DNA of 64,000 nucleotides. Origin: an uncultured Bacteroidia bacterium. GTDB lineage: Bacteria > Bacteroidota > Bacteroidia > Bacteroidales > UBA932. The stretch spans positions 38,531 to 102,530 of the forward strand of contig CACXNA010000006.1 of the NCBI GenBank assembly GCA_902768985.1. Reading direction: 5' to 3'. Numbering within the stretch: position 1 is the stretch's first letter; every line of letters begins with the position of its first letter. The position numbers and the translations under genes are program-made. The notes under the pieces are model-generated. The model worked only from the letters and a program-made list of their open reading frames with translations. It was not told the DNA's origin and did not search any database. Shown here piece by piece: positions 48,901 through 57,543 of this stretch.

Positions 48901-49848
48901 GGCACCGGCCTCGGCCTGCCGCTGGCCCGCACGCTCGCGGAGCTGCACGGCGGCCGCCTGTACCTGGACACGGCGCGCACGGACCGCAATTCCTTCGTGC
49001 TGGAGCTGCCTGTCGACCACCCGGAGCAGGTGGAAGTGATGCCTTCCGTCCAGGCGGAGGAAGCCAAGGAGTTCTCCGAATACGACAGCACGCGCTCCTC
49101 GCTGCTGATCGTGGAGGACAACCAGGAATTCCGCCTCTACCTGGCCGGCGAATTCAACGAAGAATACAACGTGTTCCTGGCCGCGAACGGCAAGATGGCC
49201 CTCGAGGTGCTCCAGACCCAGAAGATCGACCTGGTGATCAGCGACATCATGATGCCGGTGATGGACGGTTGCGAACTCTGCAACGAGATCAAGTCCAACC
49301 CCGAATACAGCCATATCCCGGTGCTGCTGCTGACCGCCGCCGTGGGCACGGAAACCCGCATCGAGACCCTTCAGGTGGGTGCCGACGGCTACATCGAGAA
49401 GCCTTTCCCGATCGAGCTGCTCCGCGCCAACATCACCAACCTCTTCAAGAACAAGGAGATCGCGTACCGCCAGTTCACTTCCTCGCCGCTGTCGCACTTC
49501 AGCAGCGCCGCCAGCAAAGTGGACGAGGCCTTCATGGACCGGCTGCACAAGATCATCCAGGACAACATGGCCGACAACAACCTCGGTCTGGACGAGCTGG
49601 CCTCGCAGATGAACACGAGCAACTCGACGCTCTACCGCAAGGTGAAGGCGAATACGGGCATGAACGTCAACGAGTACGTCCGCCTCTGCCGCCTCAAGCG
49701 CGCCGCGGAGCTGCTCGCCACGCAGCAGTATCGTATCAACGAGGTGGCTGACATGCTCGGATTCTCGTCGTCGTCCTACTTCGCGGCGAGCTTCCAGAAG
49801 CAGTTCAACATCTCACCGTCCGCGTTCGTGAAGAACTTGAAACGGTAA
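45973..49848 (+). CDS. Hybrid two-component system regulator (HTCS)
   Basis: A 1291-residue one-piece sensor-regulator. A signal segment (residues about 5-22) is followed by about 650 residues of Reg_prop beta-propeller repeats (GFIWIGTDDGICVYDG, FIWMGTEDGGLNRFDPK, MLWVSTNKGLF), a Y_Y_Y domain (about 650-745), a membrane segment (about 753-775), a HisKA with NITHEIRTPLTL (His near 808), an ATPase with NLLSNAMKYGQG and GTGLGLPLA, a receiver (LLIVEDNQEF near 1043; Asp in LVISDIMMPVMDG), and an AraC-type HTH at the end (about 1184-1291). Such regulators turn on polysaccharide utilisation genes when the propeller binds glycan pieces. The target locus is not certain; esterase and glycosidase genes lie upstream. 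Confidence 0.95.
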   Translation: MNQTMKRLLLSFNLILIAVLAHAAGSGYSFNHYLTRDGLPSNTIYCTMQDRNGFIWIGTDDGICVYDGYRFTYLGGQDPESLMRGMSTAMCVDADGLVWFSTVGGSGYYNPETDETVNVGIHERVPATTIVVDADGCAWFQFQTLYKYNKSTDMLYHYPEEEFFRAASLTVDSYGSPWCTSSEGELYRYESRADRFRKERPGGIRSVKGLSNGRLLVVDDEENVWLVDPENYNRECIFNCSQNGGRSILCLLERTVGEYWVSTETGIWIYLEGEGLQAHITRSETDRKTLSSSYITNMYADVEGNVWAGTNYRGLNVWLNSHDAYTLYYPDGGAQSMQGRIVRAITPDASGFIWMGTEDGGLNRFDPKTETFERHDLSGTYHNIQAILVDGDDLLVATFGSGLLRYNPARRSLVARQRVGDNRLSSLLCTSDGTLLVGAGNGLYRLVPETDRYEAVPEVGDNLVQCLAEDSLGRIWVGTEGSGIFLLDAELGLLDHLEPELDIPGSGRITSFFEDGWNRMWVTTGGAGILMTYVQSDDSIRFQTFTRAEGLPSNNTCSVMEDNAGMLWVSTNKGLFMMHPDNFQLTTFFGDSQMVGNQYSYGASYLSPEGTIYLGMTDGVFAFDPEVLTGMYRNREVYIIDVSAFVGDRVTRLSSTGSSVHYSGQIRVSYKDVSLLNIAFAAPNFSNVLATRYETSLVSKDADIRAVSTQNVVQYANIGYGKHVFTVSIYGSDDPASTKSLEIYVTPPFSKSIAAKILWGLLFVSVWFLVMYATRRVRKAKRDRQLEALEQLKQRELYESKNSFFTNITHEIRTPLTLIKMPLDKIIRLKEYSPEAEKDMLVIQANTNRLLALTNQLLDMKKLENGDEKLEFTRQNICDTVRKTCERFAPMAVEQEVHLTVHVPDEVIDMQYAVDSVEKIISNLLSNAMKYGQGLIDLYLEHPDEKKVIVRVDSNGWPIPEAEREKIFEKFYQGGKGTGLGLPLARTLAELHGGRLYLDTARTDRNSFVLELPVDHPEQVEVMPSVQAEEAKEFSEYDSTRSSLLIVEDNQEFRLYLAGEFNEEYNVFLAANGKMALEVLQTQKIDLVISDIMMPVMDGCELCNEIKSNPEYSHIPVLLLTAAVGTETRIETLQVGADGYIEKPFPIELLRANITNLFKNKEIAYRQFTSSPLSHFSSAASKVDEAFMDRLHKIIQDNMADNNLGLDELASQMNTSNSTLYRKVKANTGMNVNEYVRLCRLKRAAELLATQQYRINEVADMLGFSSSSYFAASFQKQFNISPSAFVKNLKR

Positions 49849-49854
49849 ATATTT

Positions 49855-49885
49855 TTTGATATGCGGAGGAAATAAACTACCTTCG
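49855..49885 (+). promoter_or_regulatory. Promoter of the riboflavin operon
   Basis: -33 TTTG at 49855-49858, 19 nt, -7 TACCTTCG at 49878-49885. Transcription would start just at the beginning of the FMN riboswitch. Confidence 0.7.
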
Positions 49886-49892
49886 CGACCGA

Positions 49893-50010
49893 TATCTCTT
49901 CAGGGCAGGGTGAAATTCCCTACTGGCGGTAAAGTCCGCGACTCCCCGAGAGGGGACTGAGCCGGTGAAACTCCGACACCAACGGTATAGTCCGGATGGA
50001 AGACGGGATA
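49893..50010 (+). promoter_or_regulatory. FMN riboswitch (RFN element)
   Basis: The conserved RFN core is present: ATCTTCAGGGCAGGG-type opening (TCTCTTCAGGGCAGGGTGAA at about 49896), CCCTACTGGCGGTAAAG, AGCCGGTGAAACTCCGAC and the closing GGATGGAAGA near 49994-50003. Binding of FMN would shut down riboflavin synthesis. The ribD start codon (50014) is 4 nt past the end, so control may be at translation. The ATG at 49996 belongs to the conserved core and is not a start. Confidence 0.94.
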
Positions 50011-50013
50011 AGT

Positions 50014-51132
50014 ATGGTTAGAATTCTCAACACCTGGTCGGACGCCGACCGGGCATACATGCAGGAGGCGATCGCCCTTGCAGAACGCGGGCGCGGACAC
50101 ACGGCGCCCAACCCCATGGTAGGATGCGTCCTCGTGAAGGACGGCCGGACCATCGGACGCGGTTATCACCATCGATACGGAGACCTTCACGCGGAGCGCG
50201 ACGCGCTGGCCGCGTGCACGGAGGACCCGGCGGGCGCGACGATGTACGTCACGCTCGAGCCCTGCTGCCACCACGGCAAGCAACCGCCGTGCACGGACGC
50301 GATCCTCGCGGCCGGGATCACCCGCGTGGTGGTGGGTGCGACCGATCCCAACCCGCTGGTAGGCGGGCGGGGGATCGCGCTGCTGCGCGCGGGCGGCGTG
50401 GCCGTCGAGGCCGGCCTGCTGGAGGCGGAGATCCGCGAGCAGAACCGCATTTTCCTGAAATACATCACGCAGAAGCGCCCCTGGGTCAGCCTCAAGGTGG
50501 CGATGACCCTGGACGGGAAAATCGCCACCGCGGATGGCGACGCCCGCTGGGTGACGTCCGCGCCCGCGCGCGAATTCGTGCAGCGGCTGCGCGGGCAGCG
50601 CAGCGGCATCTGCGTCGGCGCCGGGACCGTCCGGCTCGACGATCCGATGCTGAACTGCCGCGCGGCGGGGTACAAGGACCCTGTCCGCATCCTGCCCGAC
50701 AGCGCGGCCGCGCTCGCGCCGGAGAGCCGGATCGCGCGGAGCGCCGGCGAAATCCGAACCATCGTCGCGCACACCGACGCGGCGCCGGCCGGGCGGCTGG
50801 AGCGGCTGCGCGCCTGCGGCGCCGAGCTCCTGCCGTGCGCCGCCCGCGACGGCCGCGTGGACCTGCCGGACATGCTCGCGCGCCTCGGCGCGCTGGGCAT
50901 CGACTCCCTCCTCCTGGAGGGCGGCGAAGCGCTCAACGGGAGCTTCGTCGCGCAGGGGCTTGTCGACGAATACTACTTTTTTATTGCGCCCAAGATTCTG
51001 GGCGGGCAGGATGCCAAAACCGCCGTCGGCGGCCCCGGCTTTGCGAAAATGGCGGACGCGCAGGCGCTCGACATCCGCTCCGTAGAGCAGATCGGTCCCG
51101 ACCTGCTGGTCCACGCCTATCCCAAGAAATGA
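50014..51132 (+). CDS. ribD: Riboflavin biosynthesis protein RibD (deaminase/reductase)
   Basis: A 372-residue bifunctional enzyme for two early steps of riboflavin synthesis. N-terminal zinc deaminase: MQEAIALAERGRGHTAPNPMVGCVLV, then HAERDAL (zinc His and catalytic Glu) and PCCHHGKQPPCTDAI (zinc cysteines). C-terminal reductase: SLKVAMTLDGKIATADGDARWVT, GAGTVRLDDPML, and LLLEGGEALNGSF. The start is taken as 50014, directly after the riboswitch. Confidence 0.95.
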   Translation: MVRILNTWSDADRAYMQEAIALAERGRGHTAPNPMVGCVLVKDGRTIGRGYHHRYGDLHAERDALAACTEDPAGATMYVTLEPCCHHGKQPPCTDAILAAGITRVVVGATDPNPLVGGRGIALLRAGGVAVEAGLLEAEIREQNRIFLKYITQKRPWVSLKVAMTLDGKIATADGDARWVTSAPAREFVQRLRGQRSGICVGAGTVRLDDPMLNCRAAGYKDPVRILPDSAAALAPESRIARSAGEIRTIVAHTDAAPAGRLERLRACGAELLPCAARDGRVDLPDMLARLGALGIDSLLLEGGEALNGSFVAQGLVDEYYFFIAPKILGGQDAKTAVGGPGFAKMADAQALDIRSVEQIGPDLLVHAYPKK

Positions 51133-51136
51133 CCTT

Positions 51137-51784
51137 ATGTTTACCGGAATCATAGAAGAAATCGGCACGGTCCGTGCCATTACCTCCCGGGCCGCCGGCA
51201 CCGCGCTGCGCATCGCCGCGCGCACGGTGACGGAGGGGACGCGCGTCGGCGACAGCATCGCCGTGAACGGCGTCTGCCTGACGGTCACGGCCTGCGGCGG
51301 CGGGGAGTTCACGGCGGACGTGATGCCCGAGACCGTGCGCCTCACCAGCCTCGCCCGGCTGCGGCCGGGGGCGCGCGTCAATCTCGAGCGCGCCATGTCG
51401 CCCGCCGGGCGGCTGGGCGGACACATCGTCTCCGGCCACGTGGACGCCTGCGGGCGGGTCGTGGCCGTGGAGACGGACGGCATTGCCCGGCGCGTGCGCG
51501 TCGCGCTCGAGCCGGGGCTGCTTAAATACATTGCCCGAAAGGGCTCCGTGACCCTGGACGGCGTCAGCCTCACGGTCGTCGCCGTGGACGCGCGCTCGTT
51601 CGCGGTCTCGCTCATTCCCCAGACGCGCGCCGCCACGACCCTCGGCGCGCTCGCGCCCGGCAGCCCCGTGAACGTGGAGGTGGACCTGCTCGCGCGCTAC
51701 GCCGAGCGCCTGCTCGCCGCGCAAACTCCTCAGCATGAAACGAACGGCCTCTCCCTGGAGTGGCTCGCAGAAAATGGATTTTAA
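51137..51784 (+). CDS. ribE: Riboflavin synthase alpha chain
   Basis: A 215-residue enzyme that makes riboflavin from two molecules of dimethylribityllumazine. Two similar beta-barrel halves: [15 protein letters not shown] with NGVCLTV and NLERAM at the N-terminal half, and the second copy with [21 protein letters not shown] and [11 protein letters not shown]. The catalytic cysteine sits in VCLTV. It lies 4 nt after ribD and 1 nt before ribBA. Confidence 0.94.
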   Translation: MFTGIIEEIGTVRAITSRAAGTALRIAARTVTEGTRVGDSIAVNGVCLTVTACGGGEFTADVMPETVRLTSLARLRPGARVNLERAMSPAGRLGGHIVSGHVDACGRVVAVETDGIARRVRVALEPGLLKYIARKGSVTLDGVSLTVVAVDARSFAVSLIPQTRAATTLGALAPGSPVNVEVDLLARYAERLLAAQTPQHETNGLSLEWLAENGF

Positions 51785-51785
51785 T

Positions 51786-53006
51786 ATGAACGACAATACT
51801 TTATCAACGATTGAAGAGGCGCTCGAAGAGCTGCGGCAGGGCCACCTCATCGTCGTCATCGACGACCCCGAGCGGGAGAACGAAGGCGACCTGATCTGCG
51901 CCGCGCGCTACGCGACGCCCGACAATGTCAATTTTATGGCCACCCACGGCAAAGGCCTGATCTGTATGCCGATGAGCGAGGTCTATACCTCGCGATTGGA
52001 CCTCAATCCGATGGTTACCTATAATACTGACAACCATCATACGGCCTTCACCGTGTCCATCGACCACGTGTCCACGACCACGGGCATTTCGGCCGTGGAG
52101 CGCTCCGTGACGGCGCTCAAGTGCATCGCGCCGGACGCGACGCCCGCCGACTTCCGCCGCCCGGGCCACATGTTCCCGCTCAAGGCGCGCCGCGGCGGCG
52201 TGCTCATCCGCGCGGGGCACACGGAGGCCACGGTGGACCTGATGCGCCTGGCGGGCCTGGAGGAGTGCGGCCTCTGCTGCGAGATCATGCGCGAGGACGG
52301 CACGATGATGCGCACGCCGGAGCTGGTCGGCTTCGCGCGGGAGCACGGCCTGAAGGTCGTCTCCATCGCCGACCTGATCCGCTACCGCCGCGCGCACGAG
52401 AAGACCATCGAGTGCGTGACGGTGGCTGATTTGCCGACGAAGTACGGCCATTTCAAGGCCTACGGCTACGAGAGCAAGATCACGGGCGAGCACCACATCG
52501 CCCTCGTCAAGGGCGACGTGACCACGCCCGAGCCGGTCCTCTGCCGGGTGCACTCCGAGTGCCTGACCGGCGACGTGTTCGGCTCGCTGCGCTGCGACTG
52601 CGGCGAGCAGCTCGAAGAGGCGCTGCGCCGCATCGAGCAGACCGGGCGCGGCATCCTGCTCTACCTCCGGCAGGAGGGGCGCGGCATCGGCCTGATCAAC
52701 AAGCTCCGCGCCTACCGGCTGCAGGAGCAGGGGATGGATACGGTCGAGGCGAACCTCGCCCTGGGCTTCGCGCCCGACCTGCGCGAGTACGGCACGGGCG
52801 CGGCCATCCTGGCCGACCTCGGTGCCCGGCAGCTGATCCTGATGACCAATAATCCCGAGAAGATCAGCGGCCTGGACGGCTTCGGCATCGAGATCGTCGG
52901 CCGGGAGCCGATCGAAATCCGCAGCAACCCGGTCAACGACCGCTACCTGCGCACCAAATGCAGCAAGATGGGGCACCTGCTCCACCTCGACGAAAGAAAC
53001 AATTAA
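51786..53006 (+). CDS. ribBA: Bifunctional DHBP synthase / GTP cyclohydrolase II
   Basis: A 406-residue protein joining the two entry reactions of riboflavin synthesis. RibB half (about 1-205): [45 protein letters not shown]-like and [24 protein letters not shown]. RibA half (about 205-406): [23 protein letters not shown] with the zinc cysteines, [17 protein letters not shown], and [22 protein letters not shown]. The start at 51786 is chosen because an earlier in-frame codon lies within ribE. Confidence 0.95.
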   Translation: MNDNTLSTIEEALEELRQGHLIVVIDDPERENEGDLICAARYATPDNVNFMATHGKGLICMPMSEVYTSRLDLNPMVTYNTDNHHTAFTVSIDHVSTTTGISAVERSVTALKCIAPDATPADFRRPGHMFPLKARRGGVLIRAGHTEATVDLMRLAGLEECGLCCEIMREDGTMMRTPELVGFAREHGLKVVSIADLIRYRRAHEKTIECVTVADLPTKYGHFKAYGYESKITGEHHIALVKGDVTTPEPVLCRVHSECLTGDVFGSLRCDCGEQLEEALRRIEQTGRGILLYLRQEGRGIGLINKLRAYRLQEQGMDTVEANLALGFAPDLREYGTGAAILADLGARQLILMTNNPEKISGLDGFGIEIVGREPIEIRSNPVNDRYLRTKCSKMGHLLHLDERNN

Positions 53007-53018
53007 ATTTTAAAAGAT

Positions 53019-53480
53019 ATGAAAACCATTGAAGGAAAGCTCATTGCATCTAAAATGAAGATCGGCGTCGTCGCCTCCCGTTTCAACGAATTCATCACGG
53101 GCAAGCTGCTCGGCGGCGCGGAAGACGCGTTCGTGCGCCACGGTGGCAACGCCGACGACCTGACCGTTGCCTGGGTCCCGGGCGCTTTCGAGATCCCGCT
53201 CGTCGCCCAGAAGATGGCTCAGTCCGGCCAGTACGACGCCGTGGTGTGCCTCGGCGCCGTGATCCGCGGCAACACCCCGCACTTCGACATGGTCGCGAAC
53301 GAGTCCGTCAAGGGCATCGCCCAGGCCGGCCTGCAGAGCGGCATCCCCGTCATCTACGGCGTGCTGACCACCGACTCCATCGAGCAGGCCGTCGAGCGCG
53401 CCGGCACCAAGGCCGGCAACAAGGGCTTCGACGCCATGACCTCCGCCATCGAGATGGTCGACCTGACCCGGCAGCTTTAG
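53019..53480 (+). CDS. ribH: 6,7-dimethyl-8-ribityllumazine synthase
   Basis: A 153-residue lumazine synthase. [18 protein letters not shown] and [16 protein letters not shown] are the family landmarks; [22 protein letters not shown] carries the phosphate loop and catalytic His. It completes a ribD-ribE-ribBA-ribH operon that contains every riboflavin enzyme except FAD synthetase. Its last codons overlap the stop of the convergent gene by 4 nt. Confidence 0.95.
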   Translation: MKTIEGKLIASKMKIGVVASRFNEFITGKLLGGAEDAFVRHGGNADDLTVAWVPGAFEIPLVAQKMAQSGQYDAVVCLGAVIRGNTPHFDMVANESVKGIAQAGLQSGIPVIYGVLTTDSIEQAVERAGTKAGNKGFDAMTSAIEMVDLTRQL

Positions 53481-53878
53481 GCCGCTTTCTTAATATAGGC
53501 AAAGGCCGGATAGGCCCTGAAGATGTCCTTGACGGATGCGTTGAACCAGGCTTCCAGTTGGGGACATCCGGGGCAGTTATTAACGTGATATTTGGCTGAG
53601 AGCTTGAAGGGCTCGATCAGCTCGAATTCCACAAAGTCAGGCAGGTTGATCCGCTCGCTCGAGATCCTGAGCTCGAGCTTCATTTCCGTATCGTCGCCGG
53701 CGAGAATGTCCAGGACCATGTTCCCGGTGCCGCTGGTCGTGACCTTGCAGATATCGTGTCCCATCTCCTGGAAATAGTAGGTTTTGAAGGGCTTGAAGAA
53801 GGGTGTCACGTCCTCGAGGACCCAAAGCTTGCCGATTTTCTTGGAGAGGGACAGGGTGTAGTTGGTGGTTTTGCTCAT
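53477..53878 (-). CDS. Hypothetical protein with Cys pair
   Basis: A 133-residue soluble protein; not recognised. It is rich in aromatic and acidic residues ([23 protein letters not shown]) and has [12 protein letters not shown] near the end, where the CxxC pair could bind metal or be redox-active. No membrane segment. Start 53878 fits; upstream in-frame codons to 53938 contain the promoter. The 3' end overlaps ribH by 4 nt in convergent orientation. A -7 box (TATCTTTG on the minus strand) is at 53936-53943, about 58 nt before the start. Confidence 0.6.
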   Translation of the reverse strand: MSKTTNYTLSLSKKIGKLWVLEDVTPFFKPFKTYYFQEMGHDICKVTTSGTGNMVLDILAGDDTEMKLELRISSERINLPDFVEFELIEPFKLSAKYHVNNCPGCPQLEAWFNASVKDIFRAYPAFAYIKKAA

Positions 53879-53935
53879 AAGTCTGTTTTTTTGGTTTGCA
53901 AGAATAAAGACGGGATCGAAGACGGAATCTATCAG

Positions 53936-53943
53936 CAAAGATA
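53936..53943 (-). promoter_or_regulatory. -7 box of the 53477-53878 gene (minus strand)
   Basis: CAAAGATA on the plus strand reads as TATCTTTG on the minus strand. A leader of about 50 nt would follow. Confidence 0.6.
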
Positions 53944-54005
53944 ATTTTTCTTTTCAAGATTTTTCGATGATAGATTATGTGTGCGTTTTCCGTCTTTCTA
54001 TGCGT

Positions 54006-55001
54006 ATGGAACAAAACGAATTAACCCTTTTTGCCCGGGAAGCGCTGATGAACGCGTTGGACACGGCAGAACTCAAGAAAATCTTTCACGGCGAGGACTT
54101 TGAGCGTGCGCACCTGGCCGGCCACATTCTGAAATACCGGGCCGCCAGGAGGCGGAAGCAGGCTTCCTCCCATCGTCTGAATTATCCCATCGAGGAGGTG
54201 CTGGATGATTATATCAACCGGCGCAAGGGCAAGTTGCTGGAGGCCAAGCGGCAGCTTCGCAAGCGCTTCGACGGGCTGGATCATGCGATGCAGACGCGGG
54301 TGATGCTGGCGTTCATGGAGCACGGCTGTGCACCGGAACGGGACTTTATCAGCGAGAAGTTGCTCGGCGAGGACTTCTGGGTGGATGATTTCATCCCGCT
54401 TGTCCAGCAGTGGTGGGAAGCGTCGCGCGACTTTGGGATGGCCCGCGTGGTGGTCAAATACTGCCCCCGGGAGTATCTTATGAGCCATATTGACGAACTT
54501 CTTTTTGTCGACTATGCCACCTTCTGCATCCGGACCGGGTTCTTCCCGAACTCGGAACGCCTTACACCGTGGACCTACCTCTATGTTTTGAAGACCAGCG
54601 GCGGGCAGCTGGGCTTCCGGGAAGGGGAGAGGTTGGTTTTCAAGTGCATCCGGCAGTATCTTTACGAGGAAACGCCCGACGAGCCGCCGTATTGCATCTA
54701 CGGGATTCCCCATGTCCGCCAGATGATGGCCTATCTGGGGGAGATGGGGATGGAAGAGGACATCCGGGCCATCGACGCCTTCGAACTGCGGATGGCCAAG
54801 GTCGCGCCGCCCGCCTGGGGCCCCGCCGTGATCAAAGCCATCGAAGAAACGTTCCCGTTCTATCCGTATGTCCCCAAGCGGTTTGGTTTATCTCGTAGCC
54901 AGGATGATGATGCCGCAGATGCCGATGTAGGCATAGACTACGTAGCGGAAGATCTTGGCGGGGATTCGGTTGAAGACCTTGGCGCCGAGGTAGGTGCCTA
55001 A
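54006..55001 (+). CDS. Hypothetical protein, overlaps a transporter gene at its 3' end
   Basis: A 331-residue, mostly helical protein without a recognised domain, signal or membrane segment. The middle is rich in Arg, Lys and aromatic residues (YRAARRRKQASSHRLNYPIEEVL, DDYINRRKGKLLEAKRQLRKRF), then WTYLYVLKTSGGQLGFREGERLVFKCIRQYLYEE. The last 38 codons (from about 54888) are antisense to the TauE gene and have an unnatural acidic composition (DDDAADADVG), so the original end is probably lost and the tail is read-through. ATG 54000 is an alternative start. No clear promoter was seen. Confidence 0.55.
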   Translation: MEQNELTLFAREALMNALDTAELKKIFHGEDFERAHLAGHILKYRAARRRKQASSHRLNYPIEEVLDDYINRRKGKLLEAKRQLRKRFDGLDHAMQTRVMLAFMEHGCAPERDFISEKLLGEDFWVDDFIPLVQQWWEASRDFGMARVVVKYCPREYLMSHIDELLFVDYATFCIRTGFFPNSERLTPWTYLYVLKTSGGQLGFREGERLVFKCIRQYLYEETPDEPPYCIYGIPHVRQMMAYLGEMGMEEDIRAIDAFELRMAKVAPPAWGPAVIKAIEETFPFYPYVPKRFGLSRSQDDDAADADVGIDYVAEDLGGDSVEDLGAEVGA

Positions 55002-55613
55002 GAAGACTCCGGCGATGCCGGCGAGAAATCCTTTGCCGACCGTCGCGGTCAGGAAACCGTTGTGCGCCCGGAAGAAGGTCATGGCGAGGTTGCCCAGGCA
55101 GAAATACATCGAAATGACGGCCATGTAGCGGTCTTTGTCCGGTTCGGACGAGATGAAATACAGCACGGCCGGCGGGCCCTGCATGCCGAAGAATCCGCCC
55201 ATCAGGCCGCTGAGCGTGCCGGTGATGATCTGTGCAGTCGGCGTCGGTTTGATGTGGATCTTCCCGCCCAGGAAGATGAAATAGAGGCTGACGACGATGA
55301 GGATGATGCCCAGCATCAGCGTGAGCGAATGCGTCTGCATCCTTGCGAGCACGTAGATGGCCCCGGCGGAGACGACGATAAAAGTGGCGAGAATCAGCCA
55401 CAGGTGCTTCCAGTCGATCAGGTTCCACATCCGGATGCAGATGATGAGCGTCGTGGCGAAGGCCAGCAGGCCCGACAGGGTCGTCGCTTCGCCGTACGAC
55501 GGCATCAGGAAGGGGAGTACCGTCATGATGAAGATCCCGAAGCCGAAGCCCGTCGTCCGTTCGACGAAACTGGCTCCGACCGCCAACAGCGCTATGAGCA
55601 GGTACTCGGTCAT
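54888..55613 (-). CDS. TauE/SafE-family membrane transporter
   Basis: A 241-residue integral membrane protein of the sulfite exporter TauE/SafE family. About seven membrane segments are visible (EYLLIALLAVGASFVERTTGFGFGIF, LWLILATFIVVSAGAIYVLA, LTLMLGIILIVVSLYFIFLG, FLAGIAGVFLGTYLGAKVF). The family GG..G...G pattern appears in LSGLMGGFFGMQGPPAVLYF. These transporters move sulfite, sulfoacetate or related organic anions. The start overlaps the EamA stop (55610-55613), so the two are co-translated. Substrate is not known. Confidence 0.82.
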   Translation of the reverse strand: MTEYLLIALLAVGASFVERTTGFGFGIFIMTVLPFLMPSYGEATTLSGLLAFATTLIICIRMWNLIDWKHLWLILATFIVVSAGAIYVLARMQTHSLTLMLGIILIVVSLYFIFLGGKIHIKPTPTAQIITGTLSGLMGGFFGMQGPPAVLYFISSEPDKDRYMAVISMYFCLGNLAMTFFRAHNGFLTATVGKGFLAGIAGVFLGTYLGAKVFNRIPAKIFRYVVYAYIGICGIIILATR

Positions 55614-56521
55614 TTGGCTTTCTTCGGGACGAAGTTGACCAGGCCGACGCCGGTGAACACCAGGACGGAGGCCAGCACCTTCAGGAGCGTGAGATGGTCC
55701 AGGCCCATCGCCAGGGCAATCACCATGGCGATGACGGGCTGGACATAGGTGTACATGCACACCACGACCGGCCGCAGGCGCTTCTGCGCCACGGGAATCA
55801 GGAAATAGGAGATGAAGGTGGCGCCGACCACCACGTAGATGACTTGCCACATCACGTTCATCGGCACGGCCGCCAAGTCGGAGGCCCCGAACGCGCTGAA
55901 GGAGAAGGGGAGTGCCATCAGCGAGGAGAAGAGGAACATCCACTTCATGAAGGTGACGACGGAGTACTTTTGAATCAGCGGCTTAAAGACGCCCACGTAC
56001 GTGGCGAAGCTCAGGGTGTTGACAATCATCCCGAGGATGCCCCAGATGGACGTGGAATCGGCGCCGGATCGGATGGAGACGCAGTTGAAGATCAGAATCA
56101 GCACACCGACGAGACTCAGGGCAATGCCCGTCACGCCGCTCCAGGTGATCCGCTCGTTAATGACAATAGCGGAGATGATGAGCGTCATGATAGGGCTCAG
56201 CGTGCTCATGATGGAGGCGTCGATGGCCGTGGCCTTTGTGATGGCGAAGAGGAAGGACAGTTGCGTCATGAAGAGCCCGAGGAAGGACGCGATGGCGACC
56301 TTCCACATGTCAGCTTTTGCAATCTGCTCCTTCGGCGCCGTGAAGAGCGACCAGATCCAGAACAGCGCCGTCGCTCCGAACGAGCGTAGGCAGAACAGCG
56401 CCATCGGCGTGATATTTCCGTCAATGGCTATGTTCTTGCAGCAGATTATATTGAATCCGAAGATGGCGTATGCCGTAAAGCATGCCAGGTTCCCGATCAG
56501 TGTGCTATTTGTTTTCCTCAT
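55610..56521 (-). CDS. EamA/DMT-family transporter
   Basis: A 303-residue ten-span membrane protein of the drug/metabolite transporter superfamily. Two EamA halves: N-terminal (ACFTAYAIFGFNIICCKNIAI, ALFCLRSFGATALFWIW, LSPIMTLIISAIVINERITW) and C-terminal (WGILGMIVNTLSFATYVGVF, QVIYVVVGATFISYFLIPVAQKRL, YVQPVIAMVIALAMG). It exports or imports amino acids or metabolites. Its start (ATG 56519-56521) overlaps the stop of the sigma gene (56518-56520), and its own stop overlaps the TauE start. Confidence 0.88.
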   Translation of the reverse strand: MRKTNSTLIGNLACFTAYAIFGFNIICCKNIAIDGNITPMALFCLRSFGATALFWIWSLFTAPKEQIAKADMWKVAIASFLGLFMTQLSFLFAITKATAIDASIMSTLSPIMTLIISAIVINERITWSGVTGIALSLVGVLILIFNCVSIRSGADSTSIWGILGMIVNTLSFATYVGVFKPLIQKYSVVTFMKWMFLFSSLMALPFSFSAFGASDLAAVPMNVMWQVIYVVVGATFISYFLIPVAQKRLRPVVVCMYTYVQPVIAMVIALAMGLDHLTLLKVLASVLVFTGVGLVNFVPKKAK

Positions 56522-57537
56522 TCTCCGCAGGATACCATGTAATTGTTAGAGTCGTTCCAGGCATCCAGGAAGTGGGCGATGGTGACGGTGAGGGGGATTT
56601 CGCCGAAGGCCGGGTCGAAGAGGATAACCTCGTCGGCCGGGATGTCGGCAGACAGGACGACCACGCAGTGGTCCACGATTCCGCCGACCAGCACATCTTC
56701 CAGGCGCTCCTCGACGGGGTCGCCGATTAGTTCGCCGCCGTCGACGGCGGCCATGACTTGTTTCCCTTCGTCCAGGGCCTGGACGATGTCCTGCAGGGTC
56801 CCTTCTTCTTTCCGTTCAACCTGCAGGCCCAGTGCCTCAGCCGTATTCCCCAGATCGTGGATATAAGCGCCGTTCTCTGTGAGCCAGCCTGCATTCTGCG
56901 CCAGGTCGCGAAGTTCCTGCATTGTCTTATGGATGCCGAAGCAATGCAGGATGTACTCCTCGCAGCGAACGGCGCACAGGACATCACCCTGCGTGCGGGC
57001 GATGCGGGCAATCTTCTCCAGCGCATTGAGCGCGCGCCTTTTGATGTTGTAGAGGTTGGCCTTCTTGATGCCTGTTATCTTCTCCAACTCGTCAAAGCTC
57101 AGGCCCTCCATGACGTGCTTCTGGAGTACGAGGCGGTAGTTCTCATTCTTGATCTGGTCCAGGATGGCGGCGACGTCCGTCTCGGTCTCCTGTGTGGAAT
57201 CGTCCGTCGGGATTTTTTTTGCTTCTTCCAAAAGTCGGTTGTCCGTTGCGTTGTCCACCACGCGCTCCCGGCTGACCTTGTCGAGGAAATAGTTCCCGGC
57301 TACTCGCTTGAGCCACTGGTAGATGGATGCGCGCCCCTCGTACTTCCGCAGCCGTCGCGCATTGTCCTCCATCAAGTGCAGGTACAATTCGTTCACCAAC
57401 TCGTCGTAGTCCGCCCCGGAAGGGTAGAACTTGGCGATCAGCGCGAAGAAGAGCGGCTGGCACCGCCGGAAGAAAAACTCCCGTGTGATGCGCTCATTCC
57501 GCTCGATGAGCCCCTGTATGATTTCCTGGTCGGTCAT
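56518..57537 (-). CDS. ECF sigma factor fused to a C39-like cysteine peptidase domain
   Basis: A 339-residue fusion. Residues about 10-180 are an ECF sigma factor: region 2 (SGADYDELVNELYLHLMED, YEGRASIYQWLKRVAGNYFLDKV) and region 4 (LQKHVMEGLSFDELEKITGIKKANLYNIKRRAL). Residues about 185-339 match the papain-like C39 peptidase pattern: LCAVRCEEYILHCFG (Cys188 aligned to the C39 nucleophile), HCVVVLSADIP (His290) and LFDPAFGEIPL (Asp308). The complete Cys-His-Asp set suggests an active peptidase rather than a dead domain. The gene is the second in an operon that starts with an M48 protease. Confidence 0.8.
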   Translation of the reverse strand: MTDQEIIQGLIERNERITREFFFRRCQPLFFALIAKFYPSGADYDELVNELYLHLMEDNARRLRKYEGRASIYQWLKRVAGNYFLDKVSRERVVDNATDNRLLEEAKKIPTDDSTQETETDVAAILDQIKNENYRLVLQKHVMEGLSFDELEKITGIKKANLYNIKRRALNALEKIARIARTQGDVLCAVRCEEYILHCFGIHKTMQELRDLAQNAGWLTENGAYIHDLGNTAEALGLQVERKEEGTLQDIVQALDEGKQVMAAVDGGELIGDPVEERLEDVLVGGIVDHCVVVLSADIPADEVILFDPAFGEIPLTVTIAHFLDAWNDSNNYMVSCGE

Positions 57538-57543
57538 GCCTGC

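Noticed and set aside
45919-49548. 1209-codon open frame on the minus strand
   Set aside because: Antisense to the hybrid two-component regulator, which has all expected domains in order.
49996-50013. Earlier start for ribD
   Set aside because: The ATG at 49996 is part of the conserved FMN riboswitch core; the ATG at 50014 follows the element.
55614-55943. Longer N-terminus for the TauE-like gene
   Set aside because: The extension is a shadow of the EamA gene in another frame. The ATG at 55613 overlaps the EamA stop, as expected in a coupled operon.
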